A stretch of DNA of 7,733 bases from an uncultured Anaerolineaceae bacterium (lineage in GTDB: Bacteria > Chloroflexota > Anaerolineae > Anaerolineales > Anaerolineaceae), in NCBI GenBank assembly GCA_937920255.1, contig CALDSL010000238.1, forward strand, positions 1-7,733, written 5' to 3'. A program made the translations under genes and the position numbers. Shown piece by piece: positions 1 to 5,538 of this stretch (within the stretch, counting starts at the first letter, position 1; each line of letters opens with the position of its first letter). The notes beneath the pieces are model-generated. The model was not told the origin of the DNA and did no database searches. It was given only the letters and a program-made list of their open reading frames with translations.

Positions 1-45
1 TGTTTTTGTGGTATTATCGGTTTTATGCCCTTTCCTAAGAACGAA

Positions 46-75
46 ACCCATAGAGTAGATGGGTGACGTTCCCAT
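46..75 (+). promoter_or_regulatory. Interleaved inverted and direct repeats, possible operator or alternative hairpin
   Basis: ACCCAT (46-51) is complementary to ATGGGT (59-64). The core ATGGG (59-63) is also complementary to a second CCCAT (71-75). CCCATAG occurs directly repeated at 47-53 and 71-77, 24 bp apart. The central arm can pair with either flank, so this could be a repressor site or a switchable RNA fold. No function is proven by the sequence. Confidence 0.3.
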
Positions 76-84
76 AGGCGGTTT

Positions 85-90
85 TTGACA
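85..90 (+). promoter_or_regulatory. Possible -35 box, TTGACA
   Basis: A perfect TTGACA match lies 87 nt before the start of the binding-protein gene. No convincing -10 box is present at the usual 16-18 nt spacing; that position falls in GC-rich palindromic sequence. The call is therefore weak. It gains some support from a similar TTGACT at 3003-3008 that follows a similar CCCATA-containing element in front of the permease gene. Confidence 0.25.
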
Positions 91-91
91 A

Positions 92-116
92 GCCGTCCGG
101 GAAGATTCCCGGCGGT
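92..116 (+). promoter_or_regulatory. GC-rich hairpin or palindrome in the leader of the binding-protein gene
   Basis: CCGGGA (97-102) pairs with TCCCGG (107-112) around an AGAT loop. The stem continues with CCG (93-95) against CGG (113-115), leaving T96 bulged, and can close with a G92-T116 wobble. It lies 4 nt from the next hairpin. It could be an RNA structure in the 5' leader or a DNA palindrome acting as an operator. Confidence 0.45.
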
Positions 117-119
117 CCC

Positions 120-142
120 GTCCAGCCCCGCTGGGGCTGGAC
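120..142 (+). promoter_or_regulatory. Strong 10-bp hairpin in the 5' leader of the binding-protein gene
   Basis: GTCCAGCCCC (120-129) is perfectly complementary to GGGGCTGGAC (133-142) with a three-base GCT loop. It ends about 19 nt before the ribosome binding site. No T-run follows, so it is not a standard intrinsic terminator. A role in stabilising the abundant receptor mRNA, or as an attenuation element, is plausible but inferred. Confidence 0.55.
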
Positions 143-160
143 CAGTTGCATCACTTTCTG

Positions 161-175
161 AGAGGAGAAAGGAAG
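161..175 (+). promoter_or_regulatory. Ribosome binding site of the binding-protein gene
   Basis: A purine run containing AGAGGAG (161-167) and AAAGGAAG (168-175) precedes the ATG at 178. The first core lies about 10 nt from the start codon. It decides the start: the frame is open upstream to a TTG at 85, but that start has no ribosome binding site and would put 31 residues in front of the signal peptide. Confidence 0.8.
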
Positions 176-177
176 TT

Positions 178-2799
178 ATGAAGCAAAAGCTGTTTGGTCT
201 GTTAAGCCTCGCTGTTGTGCTCGCCATGGTTCTCGGCGCGTGCACCCCCGCGGCGCAAGTGACCCAGGAAGCTCCCGCTGCGACGGAAGCCCCTGCCGCG
301 CCCGAGGCCACCGAGGCCCCTGCTGCTCCCGAAGCGACCGAAGCCCCCGCCGCCCCTGAAGCGACGGAAGTTCCCGCCCCTGTCGAGGAGCCCGTTTCCG
401 ACCGCACCGGCGGTTGGCTGGATAGCGTTGTCTTTTCCGCCATTCCCGATGCTGGTCCCGCTGTAGAGCAGTTGAAAGCCGGCGTTGTTGATATGTACGC
501 TGTGTCGGCTGACGATCCTGCCGCGTTCGAGGATGTCCAGTCGGACCCCAACCTCACCTACGCGACCATCTACGGCTCGAACAACCAGATGCTCTTCAAT
601 GCGACCCAGTGCGCTGACACCACCAAGTTCAACCCCTTCGCCGTGCAGGAAATCCGCGAAGCCATGAACTGGGCCACCGACCGCAATTACATCGTCCAGG
701 AACTCATGGACGGCCTCGCCGTTCCGAAGTTCACCGCCCTGACCACCGCCTTCGCGGACTACTCCCGCTACGCGGAAGCCATGAGCGCCCTCGAGACCGA
801 GTACGCTTATGACATGGACAAGGCCAAGGCCGCGGTTGATGCCGCCATGGAAGCTGAAGGCTTCGCGAAGAACGCCGATGGCAAGTGGGAACGCGATGGA
901 AACGTCGCCACCGTGATCGTCCTCATTCGTACCGAGGATGCCCGCCTTGAGATCGGTAACTACTTCGCCAACCAGCTCGAAGAGCTCGGTTTCGTCACTG
1001 ACCGCCAGGAAAAGACCCGCACCGATGCCGGTCCCATCTGGCAGCAGACCGATCCCGCCGAATGCCAGTTCATGGTCTACACCGCTGGCTGGATCTCCAC
1101 CGCGATTTCCCGCGATGACGGCGCCCAGTTCACTCAGTTCAACACCGGCACCATGCAGAACCTGCCCGCGATGAACGAGTACCAGCCCTCCGCTGAATTG
1201 GCCGCGGTTCAGGATCGCCTCTTCACCAATAGCTTCGCCAACATGGACGAACGCAAGGAACTGTTCGAGGAAGCCCTCGTCCTGTCCATGAAGGAATCCT
1301 GGTGGGGTATCTGGCTGACCGATAACACCTCCTTCTCGCCGTACAGCAACAAGGTTGTTGGCGCGTACGACCTGGCGGGTGGTTTCGCCTCGGCTGAACT
1401 CTTCCCCTACACTGTCCGCTTCGAAGGACAGGAAGGCGGCGAACTGAAGATCGCGCAGTCTGGTATCCTGGTTTCGCCCTGGAACCCCGTCGCTGGCTCC
1501 AACTGGACCGACGATGCGGGCGTTCAGCGCTTTGCCATGGACTGGGGCACTGTTTACAACCCCTACACCGGCCTGTACATGCCCAAACTGGTCGAATCGG
1601 CCGCCATCACGGTTGAAGAAGGCCTGCCTGTTGGTATCCAGGACGGCTCCTGGGTAACGCTCGAAACTGCTGCTTCCATTCCGGTTCCGGAAGATGCCTG
1701 GGTTGACTGGGACGCCGCGAACGAAAAATGGATCACCGCAGCCGAGAAGTACCCCGAGGGCACGACTGCCAAGTCGAAGTCCGTGGTTGTGTACCGCCCT
1801 GAACTGTGGGACACCACCTGGCACGACGGCACCCCCTTCACCATCGCCGACATCGTCTTCAACATGATCATGCAGTTCGACGGCGGCAAGCCTGAATCGT
1901 CTCGCTTCGATGAATCGCTGGTTCCTGGTGTTGAGACCCTGCTCAGCCACTTCAAGGGCGTCAAGATCACCAGCACCGACCCGCTGACCATCGAAACCTA
2001 CGATGACACCTACGCGCTCGACGCTGAGAACAACGTCACCACCTGGTACCCCAGCCGCTACATCCCCGCTGGCTCCAGCAACGGTATGATCAACCTGCAG
2101 TCCATGGTCGGCGCCATGCTGGCCGAGGAAAACGGTGAGCTGGCTCTGTCCCCCGACAAGTCGGAATCCGAACAGGTTGAATGGACTTCCCTGATCGCCG
2201 GCCCCGCGCTGGAGATCCAGAAGAAGTACCTGGATGAAGCCATCGCCAACCAGTACATCCCGTTCGCCACTGTAATGAGCGAATACATCACGGCTGAAGA
2301 AGCTGTGGCCCGTTACCAGGCGATGTCTGACTGGTATGCCGCGCACAATCACATGTTCATCGGCACCGGCCCCTACTTCGTAGACCAGGTCTTCCCCGTG
2401 GAAGGCACCGTCACCCTCAGCCGCTTCGAAGATTACCTCTTCCCCGCGAGCGAGTTCTCGATCTTCGCTGAACCGAAGATGGCTCAGGTCACCGTTGAAG
2501 GCGAAACCACTGTCATCGGTGGCGAAGACGCTACCTTCGATGTGACCATCATGGCTGGCGACGAAATGTACCCCGCCGATGAACTGGATGCTGTTTCTTA
2601 CATCCTGTTCGGCAGCGACGGCGCCATGGTTTCCTCCGGCTCGGCGGAAGCTGTCAGCGACGGCGTCTACCAGATCGTTCTGCCCGGCGACGTAACCTCG
2701 CAGTTGGGCGACGGCACTGGCAAACTGTCGGTCGTTGTCACCTCCAAACTGGTCAGCATCCCCACCTTCTCGACCTACGAATTCGTGGTAACCCAGTAA
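178..2799 (+). CDS. Lipoprotein substrate-binding protein of a peptide/oligosaccharide ABC importer, SBP_bac_5 family with circularly permuted motif order
   Basis: This is the extracytoplasmic receptor of the importer, 873 aa. The ATG at 178 was chosen because a purine-rich ribosome binding site lies just upstream and because it gives a clean lipoprotein signal peptide: MKQK, a hydrophobic core, and lipobox L19-G-A-C22. A 9-residue repeat linker (about 35-70) follows. Residues 81-105 (LDSVVFSAIPD, then LKAGVVD), 138-141 (MLFN) and 159-169 (IREAMNWATDR) match motifs normally found in the second half of family-5 binding proteins. Residues 420-437 (GGELKIAQ to WNP), 544-562 (WHDGTPFTIADIVFN) and 729-733 (GTGPY) match motifs normally found in the first half. 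The order is therefore swapped. Residues about 770-873 form an extra beta-rich, Ig-like tail. After C22 the only cysteines are C145 and C296. Family proteins are usually 500-600 aa, so this one is long. The permease and ATPase genes follow downstream. Importer role is near certain; substrate is unknown. Confidence 0.93.
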   Translation: MKQKLFGLLSLAVVLAMVLGACTPAAQVTQEAPAATEAPAAPEATEAPAAPEATEAPAAPEATEVPAPVEEPVSDRTGGWLDSVVFSAIPDAGPAVEQLKAGVVDMYAVSADDPAAFEDVQSDPNLTYATIYGSNNQMLFNATQCADTTKFNPFAVQEIREAMNWATDRNYIVQELMDGLAVPKFTALTTAFADYSRYAEAMSALETEYAYDMDKAKAAVDAAMEAEGFAKNADGKWERDGNVATVIVLIRTEDARLEIGNYFANQLEELGFVTDRQEKTRTDAGPIWQQTDPAECQFMVYTAGWISTAISRDDGAQFTQFNTGTMQNLPAMNEYQPSAELAAVQDRLFTNSFANMDERKELFEEALVLSMKESWWGIWLTDNTSFSPYSNKVVGAYDLAGGFASAELFPYTVRFEGQEGGELKIAQSGILVSPWNPVAGSNWTDDAGVQRFAMDWGTVYNPYTGLYMPKLVESAAITVEEGLPVGIQDGSWVTLETAASIPVPEDAWVDWDAANEKWITAAEKYPEGTTAKSKSVVVYRPELWDTTWHDGTPFTIADIVFNMIMQFDGGKPESSRFDESLVPGVETLLSHFKGVKITSTDPLTIETYDDTYALDAENNVTTWYPSRYIPAGSSNGMINLQSMVGAMLAEENGELALSPDKSESEQVEWTSLIAGPALEIQKKYLDEAIANQYIPFATVMSEYITAEEAVARYQAMSDWYAAHNHMFIGTGPYFVDQVFPVEGTVTLSRFEDYLFPASEFSIFAEPKMAQVTVEGETTVIGGEDATFDVTIMAGDEMYPADELDAVSYILFGSDGAMVSSGSAEAVSDGVYQIVLPGDVTSQLGDGTGKLSVVVTSKLVSIPTFSTYEFVVTQ
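280..387 (+). repeat. Four tandem 27-bp units encoding the ATEAPAAPE linker repeat
   Basis: Three units (280-306, 307-333, 334-360) each encode exactly ATEAPAAPE. A fourth (361-387) encodes the variant ATEVPAPVE. The first three units differ from one another only at synonymous positions, with 5 or 6 of 9 codons differing in each pair. The peptide lies between the lipidated cysteine and the folded receptor and probably acts as a flexible, extended tether. Such linkers are common in Chloroflexota lipoproteins. Confidence 0.85.
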
Positions 2800-2846
2800 T
2801 TCGCTCCGTTTAGAAGCCAAGGACGCTGTCACCATGTAGCGTAAAC

Positions 2847-2885
2847 GATAGGGGTGGGGTGGAGTACTTGCACTCCACCCCTATC
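2847..2885 (+). terminator. Long intergenic hairpin downstream of the binding-protein gene
   Basis: GGGGTGGAGT (2856-2865) pairs perfectly with ACTCCACCCC (2872-2881) around a 6-nt loop. GATA (2847-2850) can pair with TATC (2882-2885) if a 5-nt GGGGT copy is bulged out. The stem starts 48 nt after the stop codon. The sequence after it (ATTCTAAAAG) is only weakly T-rich. It may therefore be a partial terminator or an RNA 3'-end protector that keeps receptor mRNA more abundant than permease mRNA. Confidence 0.6.
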
Positions 2886-2897
2886 ATTCTAAAAGAG

Positions 2898-2939
2898 GCC
2901 CCCCTCGGGGCGCATCCCCCACCCGGGGAAAGTTTTCTT
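2898..2939 (+). terminator. Tandem short hairpins with T-rich tail, candidate intrinsic terminator
   Basis: GCCCC (2898-2902) pairs with GGGGC (2907-2911). TCCCC (2915-2919) then pairs with GGGGA (2925-2929), followed by AAGTTTTCTTG with a T-rich run at 2933-2939. The GGGG at 2907-2910 could alternatively pair with CCCC at 2916-2919. This is the best terminator-like tail in the gap. It would stop part or all of the transcription from the binding-protein promoter before the permease genes. Confidence 0.45.
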
Positions 2940-3012
2940 GCATCCTTATCGTCATTTCAGCCCGTAGATTTTCCCCACACAGGGGATGAAGTACCCCATA
3001 TATTGACTGCCC
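2931..3012 (+). promoter_or_regulatory. Candidate regulatory region before the permease genes, resembling the region before the binding-protein gene
   Basis: The segment holds GTTTT (2932), TTATCG (2946), GCCC (2960), TCCCC/GGGGA inverted arms (2972-2976 and 2982-2986), TGAAGT (2987-2992), CCCATA (2995-3000) and TTGACT (3003-3008). The same blocks, in the same order, appear at about positions 2-90. A weak TAAGCT (3027-3032) sits 18 nt after TTGACT. This could be an internal promoter for the transporter genes, with the shared blocks as a common control element. The similarity was found by eye. Confidence 0.3.
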
Positions 3013-3063
3013 GCAAAAGAGTCCCCTAAGCTCTCCTCCGGGCTATCGAAAGTGAGTATAGAT

Positions 3064-4206
3064 ATGGCAGAGGCAGCCTCTCCTGCAACCTCCCCAAAAC
3101 CGGAAGCCGAAAAGAAAGCATCCGCCGGTTCCGGTACCTTTGGCCGGGTTGCAAAATACACAATCGTCCGTATTATCACGATGTCGATCACCGTGGTGAT
3201 CGGGTTGTACCTCACGATCATGATCGCCAACATGGGCGGCTATGTGGATAACATCCGCAAGGCGCAGATCCGTGAAGAGCAGAATTCGCGCGCCGCGAAT
3301 GACCCGGCCATGCGCCGACTGCCTCTGGCAGAACGCCAGCGCCTGGTCGAAGAACGCATCCAGTTGGCCGAAAAACGCCTGGGGCTCGACCGGCCCTTCC
3401 CGGTGCGCAGTCTGGAATTCCTGCGCAACGCCATCGTACTCGACCTGGGCCGCGCCCAGAACATGACCAGCAGCTCAGGCTCCACCCAGGTGCGGCTGAT
3501 CATCCTCGAACGCCTGCCACCCACCCTGATCTTGTTTGCCACGGCGGATATTTTCCTGTTTGTCATGGCCATCGTTATCGCCCTGGCCTTATCGCGCCAG
3601 TACGGCTCGTGGTTCGATAAGTTCATGGTGGCGCTGACGCCATTATCCTCGGCGCCGGGCTGGTTTTACGGTATCTTCTTCATTCTGCTGTTCGCCTCGG
3701 TGCTGCACTGGCTACCGTTTGGCGGCATGGTCGATTCGCCCCCGCCGCCCACCCGCATCGGATACTTCCTCAGCCTGCTTGAACACATGGCGCTGCCGGT
3801 GCTTTCCATCACCTTCTCGCAGCTCTTCCTCAACGTGTTCTCCTGGCGCACCTTTTTCCTCATCTATTCCAGCGAAGATTACGTGGATATGGCGCGCGCC
3901 AAAGGCCTGCCTGACCGCGATGTGAATAACAAGTACATCTTGCGCCCCACCCTGCCCACCATCATCACCTCGTTCGCGCTGCTGGTGATCGCCATGTGGC
4001 TCGGCGCTCCCATCCTGGAAACCATCTTCAACTGGCCCGGCCTTGGCCGCGCCCTGTACCAGGCGGTTACCGCGTTCGATACGCCCGTGATCATCGGCTC
4101 GACGGTCATCTTCTCCTACATGCTGGCCATCACCGTGTTCCTGCTCGACATCGTTTACGCCCTGGTGGATCCGCGCGTCAAGATTGGCGATGAAGGGAGC
4201 AGATAA
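3064..4206 (+). CDS. ABC importer permease, DppB/OppB family
   Basis: This is one of two membrane subunits forming the translocation channel, 380 aa from this start. Residues 1-30 are a hydrophilic A/S/P/K-rich N-terminal extension. The first membrane helix spans about 33-56. A charged extracytoplasmic segment (about 60-112) ends in the family motif LGLDRPF (106-112). The membrane core then begins with ERLPPTLILFATA (from 149). The cytoplasmic EAA loop, EDYVDMARAKG (271-281), contacts an ATPase, and the C terminus ends in the typical YALVDPR (365-371). OppB proteins are usually 310-340 aa; the excess is the N-terminal extension and the charged loop. The ATG at 3064 is preferred because a GAG core lies 7 nt upstream. 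A GTG at 3052 is in frame, would add four residues and lacks a visible ribosome binding site. The stop is 2 nt before the next gene. Confidence 0.94.
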   Translation: MAEAASPATSPKPEAEKKASAGSGTFGRVAKYTIVRIITMSITVVIGLYLTIMIANMGGYVDNIRKAQIREEQNSRAANDPAMRRLPLAERQRLVEERIQLAEKRLGLDRPFPVRSLEFLRNAIVLDLGRAQNMTSSSGSTQVRLIILERLPPTLILFATADIFLFVMAIVIALALSRQYGSWFDKFMVALTPLSSAPGWFYGIFFILLFASVLHWLPFGGMVDSPPPPTRIGYFLSLLEHMALPVLSITFSQLFLNVFSWRTFFLIYSSEDYVDMARAKGLPDRDVNNKYILRPTLPTIITSFALLVIAMWLGAPILETIFNWPGLGRALYQAVTAFDTPVIIGSTVIFSYMLAITVFLLDIVYALVDPRVKIGDEGSR

Positions 4207-4208
4207 TC

Positions 4209-5537
4209 ATGTTACGCAATTTCAAAGAAATCATGCGTTACCCGACGGCCGTGGCTGGCGTCATCATCATCCTCTTGCTGATCGGCGTATCCATCTATAC
4301 TGTTATCGCGATCCCCTATGAAAAAGCCGTCGTCCTGTGGCGCGGCAACGAAGCCGACTGGTACCAGAACCCCAAAACTGCCGCCCCGGTGTGGATGAAC
4401 TTCTTCACTAAGGAAGACCTGCCCGAAACCCTCGTGCTGGATACCACCGACGAGCGCGTGACCAGCGAGGTGCGCGAAACCAACAACGGGCGCGTCATCA
4501 CCTACACCTTCCCGGTCGAGTTTGACTTCGACGCGTTCTACGATGACATCTCGATCTACTTCAAGTCGACCTACGAGGAAAAGGCTCCCTTCGTCGGCCT
4601 GACCTGGATCGATGCCGTCGGGGAAGAAACCCGTCTGGGCAACTTCTCCATCGGCCGCACCTACACCTACCGCATGGGCCAGGACCGCAAACTGACCGCC
4701 AAATTGCGCGGCAACACGGCGGAAATCGGCCTGTTCACCGACCTGAAGGACGTCTCCAAACCCATCAAGGGCGACTACAAGCTGGTGATGGAAATCGTCA
4801 GCTTTGACAAGAGCACCGAAACCACCGCCGAACTGGTGATGTACGGCAAGCTGGCGGGTTGGGCCGGCACCGACCACCGCCGCCGCGATCTGAGCATCGC
4901 GCTGCTGTGGGGCACGCCCATCGCCCTCACCTTTGGCCTGCTGGCCGCTTTCGGCACCTCGGTGGCGCAGCTCATCATCGCCGGCGTCAGCACCTGGTTC
5001 GGCGGTTGGATTGACCAGCTCATCCAGCGCATCACCGAAATCAACCTGGTCATCCCCTTCCTGCCGGTGCTGATTATGATCGGCACGTTCTACTCGCGCA
5101 GCATCCTGGTCATCCTCAGCGCGGTGATTGTCCTCAGCATCTTCGGCTCGGGCATCAAGACCTACCGCGCGGTGTTCATGCAGGTCAAAGAATCGACCTA
5201 CATCGAAGCCGCCAAGACCTACGGCGCGAGCAACTCCCGCATCATCTTCAACTACATGATCCCGCGCCTGATCCCCATGCTCATCCCGCAGCTGGTGGTG
5301 CAGATCCCCGCGTATGTATTCCTCGAGGCCTCCCTGGCCGTGCTCGGTCTGGGCGACCCAACCCTTCCGACCTGGGGGAAGATCATTGACGAATCGCGCA
5401 GCAATCAGGCCCTGTTCCAGGGCTGGTATTACTGGGTGCTCGAACCCTCCGCGCTGCTCATGATCACCGCTCTGGCCTTTACCGTTGTGGGGTACGCGCT
5501 CGACCGCGTATTCAACCCCCGCTTGAGAGGGCAGTAA
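4209..5537 (+). CDS. ABC importer permease, DppC/OppC family, with a large inserted extracytoplasmic domain
   Basis: This is the second membrane subunit, 442 aa against about 280-310 for typical DppC. One membrane helix (about 12-35) is followed by about 180 hydrophilic, beta-rich residues (36-218) that should lie outside the membrane. Next comes GTDHRRRDLS (220-229), in the position of the family motif GTD.xGRD, where two residues including the glycine are replaced by arginine. A standard core with several helices follows. The EAA loop reads ESTYIEAAKTYGAS (328-341, key G339), and the C-terminal part has LAVLGLGDPTLPTWG and VFNPRLRG. AAGGGAG at 4193-4199, inside the end of the previous gene, serves as ribosome binding site, and the gap is 2 nt, so translation is probably coupled. 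The family call is firm. The role of the inserted domain, perhaps docking the unusual receptor, is inferred. Confidence 0.93.
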   Translation: MLRNFKEIMRYPTAVAGVIIILLLIGVSIYTVIAIPYEKAVVLWRGNEADWYQNPKTAAPVWMNFFTKEDLPETLVLDTTDERVTSEVRETNNGRVITYTFPVEFDFDAFYDDISIYFKSTYEEKAPFVGLTWIDAVGEETRLGNFSIGRTYTYRMGQDRKLTAKLRGNTAEIGLFTDLKDVSKPIKGDYKLVMEIVSFDKSTETTAELVMYGKLAGWAGTDHRRRDLSIALLWGTPIALTFGLLAAFGTSVAQLIIAGVSTWFGGWIDQLIQRITEINLVIPFLPVLIMIGTFYSRSILVILSAVIVLSIFGSGIKTYRAVFMQVKESTYIEAAKTYGASNSRIIFNYMIPRLIPMLIPQLVVQIPAYVFLEASLAVLGLGDPTLPTWGKIIDESRSNQALFQGWYYWVLEPSALLMITALAFTVVGYALDRVFNPRLRGQ

Positions 5538-5538
5538 C

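Noticed and set aside
12..17. TATTAT as a -10 promoter box
   Set aside because: Its -35 region would lie outside the window, and the match alone is too short to support a call.
85..177. Upstream in-frame extension of the receptor gene from a TTG start
   Set aside because: It would place 31 residues, encoded by hairpin-forming leader DNA, in front of a perfect lipoprotein signal peptide, and the TTG has no ribosome binding site.
178..2799. Receptor as a fusion of two partial or duplicated binding proteins
   Set aside because: Each diagnostic motif occurs only once, and the two halves together supply a full set, so permutation explains it better than duplication.
202..2835. Long open reading frame on the minus strand (877 codons) opposite the receptor gene
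   Set aside because: It mirrors the receptor gene and is a by-product of strong G/C third-position bias. Its translation is rich in G, V, D, R and H with no recognisable domain, and the + strand gene has clear family motifs.
2851..2928. G-quadruplex in the intergenic gap
   Set aside because: The four GGGG runs are separated by long, uneven gaps, and the G runs are better explained as arms of hairpins with nearby C runs.
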